A DNA stretch of 64,000 bases from Lactarius indigo (lineage: Eukaryota > Basidiomycota > Agaricomycetes > Russulales > Russulaceae). Positions 35,937 through 46,053 of this stretch are shown here, piece after piece (within the stretch, counting starts at the first letter, position 1; every line of letters starts with the position of its first letter). The notes beneath the pieces are model-generated. The model worked only from the letters and a program-made list of their open reading frames with translations, searched no databases and was not told the origin of the DNA. Location of the stretch: positions 1-64,000 of the forward strand of contig JAFKAC010000170.1 of the NCBI GenBank assembly GCA_025766275.1, written 5' to 3'. Position numbers and translations under genes: made by a program.

Positions 35937-36119
35937 TCATTCGACACACTTCACGTGCGGTATGCGGCACTCGAAGGTGAGGTGCTCCATGGCATTGCAC
36001 CATGTACATGGCAGCAGTCCTGTACGACTGTGGACAGATGTGTGCTGATCCACGGTTGAGTTGTGCGTAGTAATCATGGTCTGAGGTGGCGATTCGTGTA
36101 TTTCACCCACCTTGTGCAA
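35937..36119 (-). pseudogene. Gypsy-B C-terminal fragment with a zinc knuckle
   Basis: The minus frame has LPCTWCNAMEHLTFECRIPH then VKC, a CxxC-x4-H-x4-C knuckle followed by more His/Cys. A stop follows at about 35937. It lies some 240 bp upstream (in element sense) of the Gypsy-B 3' LTR, the same relative place as the knuckle cluster in Gypsy-A. Flanks are decayed and 5' parts of pol were not recognised. Confidence 0.5.
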
Positions 36120-37224
36120 CTCAGGCGAGACCGATCATGGCAGTTCATTGTGCAGCTGTGGATAGGTAAGATGGCAAGGGTTAGCTACGACTGCTTCAGT
36201 GAATGTGCGTGGCAGGGTCTAGGGGGAATGGGGAGGATTTGTTCAGCCATGAGTACGGCGCAGTGATGTTGGAGACGTGGGTCAGAAGTGCTGTTGTGTG
36301 TGAATACATAAGCGAGGGCAGTTGGCATCGGCTTAGGGAGATACAAAGTGAGTCGAGTTATGGTGCAGGCTTTGAGAATTCAATTGTTGATGTTGGCTGC
36401 ATTAGTGGCCCAATCTACCATGCTGTGCTCGGCTTCTCATAGGTGTAGTGAGAGTAACTGTTGTTGCTATACAGATTCTCTGAGCCGATGAACGTTGGTG
36501 CTCAGCCCTGGCACTGTGGGCATTTTAAGATGTTAAGGTGGCTTTCATGCTAATTTAATAGAAAACATATTCCAAAAGTGTTTCAAAAATAAGTGCACAA
36601 AACATCATGATTACATTCATAATATAGTCAGCAATGAGTTTAGGATGAAAGTACTTGATACACACTAATTACATTCACAATGAATCCAATCATATGATTC
36701 CCATGTGCCCATCAAAGTAATTGACAATGAGTATGGATAATCTATCTTAAAGATATTGTGAAAAATATTTTCAATATTATTCAAATATATTCAAGTGCTT
36801 CACTGAGAAAATATCCGACACGAGACCCAATGTCGTGACATCGTGACTCAATAACATCGAGACTCTCGATATCGAGTCACATGTCCTGTTCAGAAGTCGG
36901 AGAGTAGTCGGAGTCTGTCGCCGCGGTCCGGAGGTCGCAGACAATCCGACGAGAGTCGTTTGGCAGTCAGACGACGAACCTGGAGCGGACATGGACACCC
37001 GACGCATGCTAGGAGGTCAACGTTCAGTGTCCAATCGGCTCTTCTGGATGACGCTCGACCGTTGGCACTGACCTCGGGTGATATGTCGGGCTCAACGTTG
37101 CGCTCCGGTGTCGAGTCTGTCGACCCCTTAACTGTACATCTATTTTCGCGCAAGCCTCCCACCGATCTCCAAGACTCCGTCGACGCTCCTCGACTCGGAG
37201 CGATCTCAATTCACCGACCCGGGT
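36120..37224. other. AT-rich decayed repeat and unresolved coding-like sequence
   Basis: 36,500-36,800 is strongly AT-rich without ORFs. From about 36960 a + frame reads to 37241 (GDMSGSTLRSGVESVDPLTV and so on); it may be the 5' exon of the fragment at 37225 but I could not join it in phase. No function recognised. Confidence 0.3.
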
Positions 37225-37976
37225 TCACCAGACATCGATGAGGACACGTGTCAAAGTTGGGGACATTAAGTTCACGGCAGGTGGTGCCAGCTTGTCGTCC
37301 TCGCTAACCAGCTGGCAGGACATTGGCAGTGTTGTCACTGCCTTCAAACTAGTGGCAGCCACCATCAAGACGTGCCAGGAAGCGTGGTCGATGTGCGCGG
37401 ATGCAGGCTCTCCGAGGACGACGTCTACTTTGAAAATGTCTTGAGAATCGCTGGGTCGGCGCTGGTATGTGTTCACACCTTCTCCAGGTTTTAAACACGA
37501 AATTTTCTAGAGAACCATTCGTCCTCGTGTCCCAACAATTCCTACACCCCTTACTATCGCGACTGTCGCCGTCTCCCAAACGGTCTGCCCCTATCACAGA
37601 CGTTGTCACTGCAAGCAACATATCCGAGGTACACGGGAACCGACTCTACCAGCTTTAGTGGCATTAGACGAGGTGAGTCGGCCTTTGATCGTGAACTCCA
37701 GTTCACCCATAACCTCTAGGATGCTCGCGCAGATGCTGCGTCGCTCAGGACTCTTCAAGCCTTGGAGCTCCAGGACTGGATCATTAGCAACAACGGGCTC
37801 GCCTTACCAGAGTCGAAGCGCAAGGACGGTACGTCGCAAATTCTGGACCCGGAACAATGTTAACGAATACTCATTGCACAGATCTCATTTTCAAGTCCCC
37901 CGAGTTCGCGCAAGTCTCCCAATCATCCATCGACGAAGAGGAGGGCTCTCATTGGACCTGGCTACTGTACAGTTAA
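37225..37976 (+). pseudogene. Gene fragment related to the 49.9-51.5 kb gene
   Basis: One frame has DSERSQFTDPGSPDIDED followed by QSWGH; another has SLTSWQDIGSVVTAFKLVAA and TIKTCQEAWSMCADAG. The 50-kb gene has VQFVDPCSPDIDED, QGWGH, then RWQEVGSVATTLKLMAATIK and ICQEARLMC in a single frame. The two are clearly homologous, but here the frame is broken between the blocks. A later part (37,720-37,976) forms a good two-exon end: DARADAASLRTLQALELQDW and IISNNGLALPESKRKD, GTACGT...CACAG intron, then LIFKSPEFAQVSQSSIDEEE to the stop TAA. The family is unknown to me. Confidence 0.4.
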
Positions 37977-39241
37977 GTCACATCCAGCCACTCGCATCAC
38001 AGACGTGAATCTGCGCCTGCGCCGTTCTCTGGTTCTACAATGTACTGGCAACCCTCTGGCGACAACTTGACTACGGAAGCCATCGAAATCGTCAAAAGGG
38101 CTTGCGACAAGCGATCGAGATATTGACCCCGACACTACGCTTGCCAACATCGACCCCAAAACCCCCGTGGAAAGCAGCAACGCTAAATAAAAAAAGGAAG
38201 TTCATGTAATTACATTGTGACGTATCATAAAACGACTCCGTTAATCGATTACTGTATATCCATTGTCCCCTCGACTTGCCTTTTTCGTTTTCGCTGCATG
38301 GACTGCTGCAGCTTACCTCGGCCGCCCTGCTACTTGTCTCCCGCCACCTTGTCTCCGTCCTATTACATCGTCGTTCTCTATCTTACCTTTGTCTGCTTGT
38401 TGTCTCTTGCCTCCTTGTCTCCGTCTCTTTACGTCATTGTTCTCTGTCCTCATTGCCGATCCCATCAACACACTCTGGCACACGCACAAGGCTACTTGAT
38501 AGCCTTACCTGGGCCCACACCCTTTCACCGCACCACCTATCCCCACTCCGACCGCCTCTCCGTCCTGCCAAGGATCGCCATTTGTATTATCTGACTTGGA
38601 CGCGCATCGCATCATACTCATTACCGCCTACGGAGGTTAGCGCCGTGCGGCATAGTGCCCTAGTTCTTCGCTCGTGACTCATACGTCCCTACCTTGTCAC
38701 CTCCATCGATGTAGACGTCTAACTTACCATCCTTCGTGTCTGCGCCAGTCATCCTATCTTCACTTCCTATGGGTTTGTCCGATGCCCCTTCTATTTGTCC
38801 CGTTCAATCCCTCTCGTCACTCCCATTTTCTCCAACTCGACGTCGTAGATAGAGCGCCCGTCAGTTGATCGCATGTACCCTACGGGCTGTCTTGCCGCTC
38901 CAAAATACAGTGTCATTCCATCCAGTTCCATTGTGTGCGTAGTAACAGACCCACACCCAAATGGTAGCAAAGTAGATCGAATCGCCATGGCCCTTCTTAT
39001 CGTCTCCACCGGGCAGCTCGCGATCGATCTAGTCAAGTACCATTCTGACTGGCGGTGCACGTAAATATAGCAGTGACAATACAATATTATTAACAATTGC
39101 GGATATATCCCAATCCTGTTATCTCTAGCCCGGGCTTCTCGAGAACTGGGGCTGCGTACGTGGAAACGCGAGCCCCCAAGTCGGTTTTGAGCCTGAAACG
39201 ACGCCAGTGCTCGTTCTCCCCGCGCGGGTCGACGCCAGCGC
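37977..39241. other. Pyrimidine-rich region without a supported gene
   Basis: From about 38,270 to 38,860 the + strand is strongly C/T-rich with short repeated phrases (for example CTTGTCTCCGTC about 85 bp apart). At 38,940-39,062 a + frame with DRIAMALLIVSTGQLAIDLV looks like part of a membrane helix of a larger protein; a minus 155-codon ORF (38,791-39,258) overlaps it. Neither can be assigned. Confidence 0.3.
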
Positions 39242-39454
39242 TTGTTTTCCCAGTACACGTCGACGCCGGCACTCGATTGCCGCCTCGCATCATCATCGAA
39301 TTACCCCACCATCCCTACTCCTAAACCGATTCCAAATGTGAGTCATCCCTCATATTCTCGCAAACAAACGACTTACGCTATTCAAACTTGCTCGCAAGCT
39401 CTTGCGCTCACTCCTCAAGGCGGTGTGGAGGGGGTTGAAAAGGGCCATTGGGCC

Positions 39455-39459
39455 GCTTG
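39455..39459. repeat. Copia-2 target-site duplication, left
   Basis: GCTTG, repeated at 45805-45809 right after the other LTR. A 5-bp duplication is the norm for copia integrases. Confidence 0.85.
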
Positions 39460-40075
39460 TGATGAACAGCACACATAGATAGCTTACTCACAGAGGGACA
39501 AAGTGTTCTGTGGTGAGACAAGCTGGGTGGCTGGAAAGCAGCAACAGGAGATCTAGCAAGGTAAAGCAGAAGTGTCTGGCACACAGCAGTGAGAGAACTG
39601 ATAATGGTATTACAGAGGAGAAGACATACCTGGCACACAGCAGTGAGAGAACTGATGTGGACCAGGGCGTACAAGCAGTCTACTTATACTGTACAGAGGT
39701 GTGACACTAGTACAAGGAAAGTAACTATAGGTCACAGAATACAAGGAGCGCATTGTTCTACAACAGGACAAAGGAGTGTGCATATGGAGAACAAGGCGTA
39801 TAGAACAAGAAGGGTCCAGACTAAGATGATATCATAATGACATCACAATAAAGATATATCTAAAGGAAGAACAAAGACGTAGTACAATGACAAGTCCAGA
39901 GGAGTCCGCATGATGTCATAGTACATGATGTCATAGGTGACGCAATGATAAGTAATAGATTGTACAGATCAAAAAAGTATCTAATCTACAAGTCCTTTAT
40001 ATCTAATCTAAAGCAGTCCATGCTGCAAGTCCGGTCCGTACGAGCCGCTAAGTGCGCAAGGGTCACTTATCAACA
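39460..40075 (-). repeat. Copia-2 3' LTR
   Basis: Starts TGATGAACAGC and ends TTATCAACA on the + strand. It contains the twice-repeated CTGGCACACAGCAGTG motif, as the 5' LTR does. Confidence 0.95.
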
Positions 40076-40090
40076 TCTCCCCGTGATCTA
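40076..40090 (-). other. Copia-2 polypurine tract
   Basis: TCTCCCCGTGATC on the + strand, i.e. GATCACGGGGAGA immediately before the 3' LTR in element orientation: the expected primer for plus-strand DNA synthesis. Confidence 0.7.
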
Positions 40091-40094
40091 CAAT

Positions 40095-43000
40095 CTAAGT
40101 ACACACAAGTCCCATGTCATCGTTGTGCTTCTGCAGTAGGACACGCGGTAGTGACTTTGTGAAGCCGTCCGCAACCATATCCACAGTAGGAGTTCTAATG
40201 AGGGTGATGGTCCCCTTTTCGATGTACTCCCGAATGACATGATGCCGTATGGCAATGTGCTTAGACCGTCTCCCAGTGACAGGGTTCAAGGCCAAATCAA
40301 TGGCACCCTTATTGTCACCATGAAGTGGGATGGGGTCGTCGACCTCGTACCCGAGTTCCGTGAGGAAGCTCTTATACCACGCAGCCTGGTTAGCCGCGTC
40401 GGTCATGGCCATGTACTCTGCCTCAGTAGTGTTTTGGGCCACAGTCTTTTGCTTGCGCGAAGACCAGCTTATTGCACCATTGGCTAGTAGGAATACATAA
40501 CCGGAAGTGGAGTGGCGGTCATCAGTCTGATCAGCCAGACTGGAATCAGTGTAGCCATGAAGGCCATCGCCATTGTCGCCATCATAGACAATACGCATAT
40601 CCATAGTTCCCACTAAGTAGGACAGGACATACTGCGCAAGTCGCAGATGTTGTGGTGAAGGGTTCGCTGCGTACTGCGCCAAACGTGACACAGTGAAGGA
40701 GATATCTGGCCTAGTGCCAATCTGCACGTAAAGCAGACTCCCGATCAAGGATTGGTAGTGGGAAATATCTGAGGCAGTTGCCTGCGACGTATATTTAACC
40801 AGGTGCTCGTCAGCACCAGTGGGCAAGGGTGTGTTGTGTGGTGTGGCATCAGACATGCCAAAGCGTTCAAGGACATCCTTGATGTAGCCAGACTGATCTA
40901 TTTCGATGCGTCTAAGGGAGCGGTCGCGCACAATGCGCATACCAAGATAAGACTCTATCTCCCCGAGATCTGTCATCTCATAGCGTTCAGACAAGTCTGA
41001 CTTCAAACGCTTGATACCACTCAGCGAGGGACCCAGTATAGTGATGTCGTCAACGTAGACAATAACGAAGAGTGGATCATACCCCTCTCGTTGAGACATC
41101 ACATATATGCCAGCATCAGCAAACGTCCGCTTAAAGCCGAGTGCAGTGAGCACTCCATGGAATTGCAAGTTCCATGCGCGGGAGGCCTGTTTGAGACCAT
41201 AGATCGCCTTAACCAGGCGACACACCTTCGTCTCAGAGCCAGTGACAGTGAAACCTTGTGGCTGCTCCATGTATATCTCCTTGTCAAGCACGCCATTGAG
41301 AAAAGCAGACTTGACATCCATCTGATGGATGTGCCAGTCCTCCAGCGCAGCCAACGCCAGAAGTAATCGTAGCGACTCAAATCGTGCGACGGGAGAGAAG
41401 GTTTCATCAAAATCTACGCCAGGGATCTGCGTGAATCCCTTAGCCACCAAGCGAGCTCTGTAGCGGCCATCCGCTTTGAGCTTGAAGACCCATTTGGATT
41501 TTACTGCCTTACGATTAGGCGGGAGATCCACTAACTCCCAAGTCCCATTCTTAGCTAGGGCGTCCATTTCATACTGACACGCCTTAGTCCACTCATCTGC
41601 AGCTGCAGACCGCATGGCCTCTGCATAGGTTGCAGGGTCTCGGCCTACAAAGGCAGCAGCCAATAACTCCGCATACCCCAGACGCCTGCCGCGCCATGCC
41701 GCATTGTCCGTATTGAAGTAACGCGGATTAGGGACAGGGGCACGAGCACTGCGCCTTGGTGCATTGTCCATCTCGCGCAACAGCTGACTACGCTGTGCAC
41801 GATCCTCAAATCCCCCAGGCATTTCTGGTGAGGGAGGAGGGACATGGCGCATAATGCGTGTTGCACTAGGGCGCGGCGGGGGTGAAGTGGGAGTGGTCTG
41901 CTCACGTTTAGGTGTGGTGGGCAGAGCTGGCAGAGCAGGTGGTGGAGTGGTGGGGCGTGGTTGGACTTGTGGGGGGTCTAGGAGCTTTTCAACATCCTCC
42001 TCCTCACTACTACTGGAGTGTGCAGGGGAGGGGGCTCGCATTGGTGGTAACGCCGGCGGGTGAGGCACGGCAGTCACTGTTGTGCTAGGCACGACTGGTG
42101 GTGAAGGTGTGGGGTGTGTCTCAACACCCTGGAGGGACGGGAAGCTACTCTCGTCGAATGTCACATCCCTGGACACTCGGACGGAGCGGGTTGAGCGGTC
42201 CCAGAGCTTATAGCCCTTAGATTCGGGCTCAAACCCAATAAGCGTGACCTCTATGGCCTTCGCATCTAATTTGCGACGCTTATCAGCGGGTACGTGCATG
42301 TACCCCTTGCATCCGAAGACACGAAGATGTGAGACATCAGGCACTTTGCCAGAGTGCCAGAGCTCATAGGGAGTGCGCCACTTAAGCCCACGGACTGGAG
42401 AGCGATTATAGATGTGCACAGCTGCACACACTGCATGCTCCCAGAAGCCTTTAGACATGCCAGCTGTGTGTAGCATGGACATTGCCTTATCCATAATGGT
42501 GCGGTTGAACCACTCGGCTTTCCCATTGGACTGTGGTGAACCCGGCATCGTGAGGTGATGCTCTATCCCTTTCTGCTTAAGAATGTCCTGCGTGACACTC
42601 GACATGTACTCGCCACCGCGGTCAGAGTGCAGAGCGCGCAGTTTATGGCCAGACTGGGTTTCACCCCAAGCCAAATACATCTGCAGCGACTTAGCAAACT
42701 GGTCCTTCGACTTAAGGAAGTGCACCACAGTGAACTTAGTGTGGTCGTCTATGAAGGTGGCAGTGTAGGTCGAGCCTTGCAGGGACTGAGTCTGCATAGG
42801 ACCGGCGAGGTCACTGTGCACGATCTCAAATTGACGAGTTGTCCTCTTGTTGGAGGATGCAGAAAAGGGTTGGCGAGTGGATTTACCCATCTCGCACCCA
42901 CGGCAGACTGCGTGGGCCGTGGTAGAGCTGTCTATGTCCATGCCAGTAGTGGCAGAGGGACCATGCGCCTTCAGCACCGCAGAGGATATGTGTCCCATGT

Positions 43001-44405
43001 GTTGATGCCAGATATCAAGTGTGGCAGCACTTGATTTTGTGTGGGCGTTGAGGCCGACGCTGGCTGCGTCCAACCAGTACAGGTTGTCCTCAAGGTAGCC
43101 TTTGGCCACACATTTTTGGTTGACAGATATTTTAAATGAGCCACTGTCAAAAGCAATCTCAGCGCCCTTTTGTGCTAGGGCGCGCGTCGACAAGAAGCGC
43201 GTCTTCACTTGTGGTAGGTGTAGCACATTACTGAGGGTGATAGAGATACCCTGGCTCGTTGTAAAGACGACAGACCCGACACCCACTTGGTCTATAGTGG
43301 ACTTATCACCCAGGCGTACAGTGCCTTTTGTTGGGGTGTAGTCTTTGAAGTCAGACCGATGTGGGGTGATGTGGTGTGTAGCACCACTGTCCATCATCCA
43401 ACGCACACGCGAGGCAGCATACAAGGCAACACCAATTGATTCAGAGGCCCAATCTATCTTGGGCTCTACGACCTCTGTAATGGAGGCGGTGGTAGGTACA
43501 AGGACATGACTATTGGCGGCCTTGTTGCCTGCTTTCTCCTTCTCCTTTGCGTCAGCCTCATCCTTCTTCCTCTTCCTGCAATCAGGCTTGATATGGCCCT
43601 TTTTGTTGCAGTAGTGGCAAGTTAGACCGGAGTGGTCCTTCTTGCCTTTCTTGCCCGTCGGCTTGACGGGGGCCACCTTGTTGAGGGAGGAGCCAGAGGG
43701 CCCGGAGCGGCGAGCCTCTTCCGACACTATGCGCGCTATGATCTCAGCGTGCTTGAGTGCAGAAGGGGCCCCACTGGCTAGGATGGTAGAGGCCAACACC
43801 TCATAAGAGGGCGGCAGTGCGTGGAGGAGAATGAGACAGAATTGAGTGTCAGTGACACCCATCTGTGCGTTGGAAAGGGCAACCCTTAGCTCATTGAGCT
43901 TGGCCAACTGAGAGGCCATGGGTGCGGAGTCGTCGAGGCGGGCTTGTGTTAGCTGGATCCATAGGTTGAAGATGGTGGTGCTGCCCGAAGCACCGGCATA
44001 TACATCTCTGAGCTTGTCCCACTTGGCTTTGAAGGTGGGATAGGCGGCGTTGTCGGCGACAAGGGAGTAGACGTCAGGTTTGAGGTAAAGGCGGAGGTAC
44101 GCCTTGGCCCGATGTTGTACTGAGTCCCATTCGTCTTGAGGGACATCAACTGGCCCATGGTGGAGGGTGAACACATCCTCTGCTTCATGCAGCGTGAGGA
44201 TTGCTTCAATCGTCCCAGACCACTCATTCCAGTGAGTGCCGTCAAACTGTTCAAGGCGAATGCCAGACGGCATGCCGAACGTTGCGCCATAGGCAGCAGA
44301 GATACGAGCGGAAGGTGAGGATCCAGTGGGGGGAAGCGTAGAGCCCCCCGCAGTAGCAGTAGCACCGGCAGCAGCGCCAGTGGGAGATGGTGCGCGAGAA
44401 GACAT
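40095..44405 (-). CDS. Copia-2 Gag-Pol polyprotein
   Basis: One 1,436-codon frame from MSSRAPSPTGAAAGATAT. Gag (about 1-300) has QFDGTHWNEWSGTIEAILTL and the knuckle CHYCNKKGHIKPDCRKRK. Protease: MDSGATHHITPHRSDF. Integrase: HQHMGHISSAVLKAHG, CRGCEMGKSTRQPF, and the D,D,E core (HSDLAGPM; LHSDRGGEYMS; SPQSNGKAEWFNRT). A proline-rich linker follows. Reverse transcriptase: KSKWVFKLKADGRYRARLVA, QMDVKSAFLNGVLDKEIYME, and the YVDD box in FVIVYVDDITILG. RNase H: YTDSSLADQTDDRHSTSGYV, NTTEAEYMAMTDAANQ and HGDNKGAIDLA. It ends KHNDDMGLVCT. No stop or frameshift separates gag and pol, as in many plant and fungal copia elements, so Gag excess must come from another route. The coding sequence is CpG-rich, unlike Copia-1. 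Confidence 0.96.
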   Translation of the reverse strand: MSSRAPSPTGAAAGATATAGGSTLPPTGSSPSARISAAYGATFGMPSGIRLEQFDGTHWNEWSGTIEAILTLHEAEDVFTLHHGPVDVPQDEWDSVQHRAKAYLRLYLKPDVYSLVADNAAYPTFKAKWDKLRDVYAGASGSTTIFNLWIQLTQARLDDSAPMASQLAKLNELRVALSNAQMGVTDTQFCLILLHALPPSYEVLASTILASGAPSALKHAEIIARIVSEEARRSGPSGSSLNKVAPVKPTGKKGKKDHSGLTCHYCNKKGHIKPDCRKRKKDEADAKEKEKAGNKAANSHVLVPTTASITEVVEPKIDWASESIGVALYAASRVRWMMDSGATHHITPHRSDFKDYTPTKGTVRLGDKSTIDQVGVGSVVFTTSQGISITLSNVLHLPQVKTRFLSTRALAQKGAEIAFDSGSFKISVNQKCVAKGYLEDNLYWLDAASVGLNAHTKSSAATLDIWHQHMGHISSAVLKAHGPSATTGMDIDSSTTAHAVCRGCEMGKSTRQPFSASSNKRTTRQFEIVHSDLAGPMQTQSLQGSTYTATFIDDHTKFTVVHFLKSKDQFAKSLQMYLAWGETQSGHKLRALHSDRGGEYMSSVTQDILKQKGIEHHLTMPGSPQSNGKAEWFNRTIMDKAMSMLHTAGMSKGFWEHAVCAAVHIYNRSPVRGLKWRTPYELWHSGKVPDVSHLRVFGCKGYMHVPADKRRKLDAKAIEVTLIGFEPESKGYKLWDRSTRSVRVSRDVTFDESSFPSLQGVETHPTPSPPVVPSTTVTAVPHPPALPPMRAPSPAHSSSSEEEDVEKLLDPPQVQPRPTTPPPALPALPTTPKREQTTPTSPPPRPSATRIMRHVPPPSPEMPGGFEDRAQRSQLLREMDNAPRRSARAPVPNPRYFNTDNAAWRGRRLGYAELLAAAFVGRDPATYAEAMRSAAADEWTKACQYEMDALAKNGTWELVDLPPNRKAVKSKWVFKLKADGRYRARLVAKGFTQIPGVDFDETFSPVARFESLRLLLALAALEDWHIHQMDVKSAFLNGVLDKEIYMEQPQGFTVTGSETKVCRLVKAIYGLKQASRAWNLQFHGVLTALGFKRTFADAGIYVMSQREGYDPLFVIVYVDDITILGPSLSGIKRLKSDLSERYEMTDLGEIESYLGMRIVRDRSLRRIEIDQSGYIKDVLERFGMSDATPHNTPLPTGADEHLVKYTSQATASDISHYQSLIGSLLYVQIGTRPDISFTVSRLAQYAANPSPQHLRLAQYVLSYLVGTMDMRIVYDGDNGDGLHGYTDSSLADQTDDRHSTSGYVFLLANGAISWSSRKQKTVAQNTTEAEYMAMTDAANQAAWYKSFLTELGYEVDDPIPLHGDNKGAIDLALNPVTGRRSKHIAIRHHVIREYIEKGTITLIRTPTVDMVADGFTKSLPRVLLQKHNDDMGLVCT

Positions 44406-45176
44406 TGGGATGTTTTATCTATCGCCGAGGAGCAGTCAGCGATAGTGCTTCATAATTTGCAAGACAAGGATGGAGGGGGATACCACTCCTGTCTGTGATT
44501 CTGTAAGGCCAGAACGCTAACGCGTCCTGCCTCCTGATAGTATGCCAGTGATACAAGGGCTAGGCCCAGGTTGGGAGAGTCCCTTTTGCCATACCATGAG
44601 CTAGCTGCCAGCCAGGATGTGTCTAAGACACAGCTCAAATGGTTTGCGTCAGGGGGAAGGTGAAGGGAATGCTTTCAGAGCCCAAGGCTGTCTACCTCAG
44701 CCTCCTCGGCCTGTTGGTTGCCTCATCGCCACAAGTGGCTTTACTGAATCCTTTCCCATTGCCGCTACAAGGCAGGTATCTGGTTGCAGAACACCATAGT
44801 GGTGAACACCCCCCAGAGCCTGAACCAGGTTTTACACTCCCATGGTGAGGAGATCCTGCGCCCAGTGTGGAGCACCAGAGACAGCTGGCGCTAAGCTCCA
44901 CAATACACAGCCCAGTGGGCCATGCACGCCTGGATATTTTGAAGTTAAGGGGCTACCAGACCCAGTCTCCTTGCGCATAGCGCAGGGGCTAGGAAAACAG
45001 TAGGGGTGAAAGTAGGACTACTGGGCAGTACATACACAGGAGGTTCCTCAGCAGAGACAAGTGGCGCCCCACTGTCCTCTGCCTTGGGCAAGGCTGGTGA
45101 GGCCCCAGACAGACCTTAGCCTGGTGTGTCCTCCTAGGAAGACAGTGACCAGCCAAGTGGAGTGGCTAGGGCACCA
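44406..45176 (-). other. Copia-2 untranslated leader
   Basis: 0.77 kb between primer site and gag ATG. It is nearly identical to the Copia-1 leader (31163-31931) and has no shared conserved ORF, so it is probably an RNA leader with packaging and dimerisation signals. Confidence 0.7.
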
Positions 45177-45188
45177 GGGCCCATAACC
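45177..45188 (-). other. Copia-2 primer-binding site, half initiator-Met tRNA type
   Basis: GGGCCCATAACC on the + strand directly beside the LTR at 45189. In element orientation GGTTATGGGCCC, complementary to the anticodon loop of initiator Met tRNA rather than to a tRNA 3' end (which would give a site starting TGG). Confidence 0.8.
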
Positions 45189-45804
45189 TGATGAACAGCA
45201 CACATAGATAGCTTACTCACAGAGGGACAAAGTGTTCTGTGGTGAGACAAGCTGGGTGGCTGGAAAGCAGCAACAGGAGATCTAGCAAGGTAAAGCAGAA
45301 GTGTCTGGCACACAGCAGTGAGAGAACTGATAATGGTATTACAGAGGAGAAGACATACCTGGCACACAGCAGTGAGAGAACTGATGTGGACCAGGGCGTA
45401 CAAGCAGTCTACTTATACTGTACAGAGGTGTGACACTAGTACAAGGAAAGTAACTATAGGTCACAGAATACAAGGAGCGCATTGTTCTACAACAGGACAA
45501 AGGAGTGTGCATATGGAGAACAAGGCGTATAGAACAAGAAGGGTCCAGACTAAGATGATATCATAATGACATCACAATAAAGATATATCTAAAGGAAGAA
45601 CAAAGACGTAGTACAATGACAAGTCCAGAGGAGTCCGCATGATGTCATAGTACATGATATCATAGGTGACGCAATGATAAGTAATAGATTGTACAGATCA
45701 AAAAAGTATCTAATCTACAAGTCCTTTATATCTAATCTAAAGCAGTCCATGCTGCAAGTCCGGTCCGTACAAGCCGCTAAGTGCGCAAGGGTCACTTATC
45801 AACA
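45189..45804 (-). repeat. Copia-2 5' LTR
   Basis: 616 bp, the same as 39460-40075 except for two G-to-A differences seen by eye (CATGATATCAT and CGTACAAGCC here). It is followed by GCTTG at 45805-45809, the right copy of the target duplication. Confidence 0.95.
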
Positions 45805-46053
45805 GCTTGTAACCAGGGTGAGCACCACCATTTGCGCTTTCAAAACCGCTGACTTACCTTTTCCACAGATAATTGGGATGGGATGGCGTATCAGGATGGA
45901 TCTGAAGGTCCATCTGAACGTCGCGAGTGGATCGGGCGACGTGGTCGATCGGTCGTTTGGACCAATTCGATTCGAGTTCCCTCGATATCTTTGCCATCTT
46001 GCTGGTGGCGCATCCAGACTCAAGCAGAGTAAGACACCACGTGATAACCTGGC

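Larger units (their letters stand above)
39460..45804 (-). mobile_element. Copia-2: complete, apparently intact Ty1/copia retrotransposon
   Basis: 6,345 bp on the minus strand: 616-bp LTRs at both ends, primer site, 0.77-kb leader, one long gag-pol ORF, polypurine tract, and GCTTG duplications. The two LTRs differ at only two positions that I could find by eye. All catalytic motifs are present, so it may be autonomous and recently active. In element orientation the LTR reads TGTTGATAAGTGACC...GCTGTTCATCA. Confidence 0.95.
39242..46053 (+). pseudogene. Coding exons split by the Copia-2 insertion
   Basis: Left of Copia-2 a + frame includes IPTPKPIPN, AIQTCSQALALTPQGGVEGV and EKGHWAAC (to 39459). 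If Copia-2 and one copy of GCTTG are removed, the frame goes straight on into AAC CAG and a splice donor (GGTGAGC at 45821). After a 53-bp intron ending TTTTCCACAG comes DNWDGMAYQDGSEGPSERRE, then WIGRRGRSVVWTNSIRV, ending at TAA near 46053. The phase is kept across both junction and intron, so this was an exon before the insertion. The upstream start is not resolved. No domain recognised. Only the parts 39242-39459 and 45805-46053 belong to it. Confidence 0.45.

Noticed and set aside
45189..45804. Separate solo LTR next to an unrelated gag-pol
   Set aside because: The near identity with 39460-40075 and the matching GCTTG duplications show both LTRs belong to one insertion.
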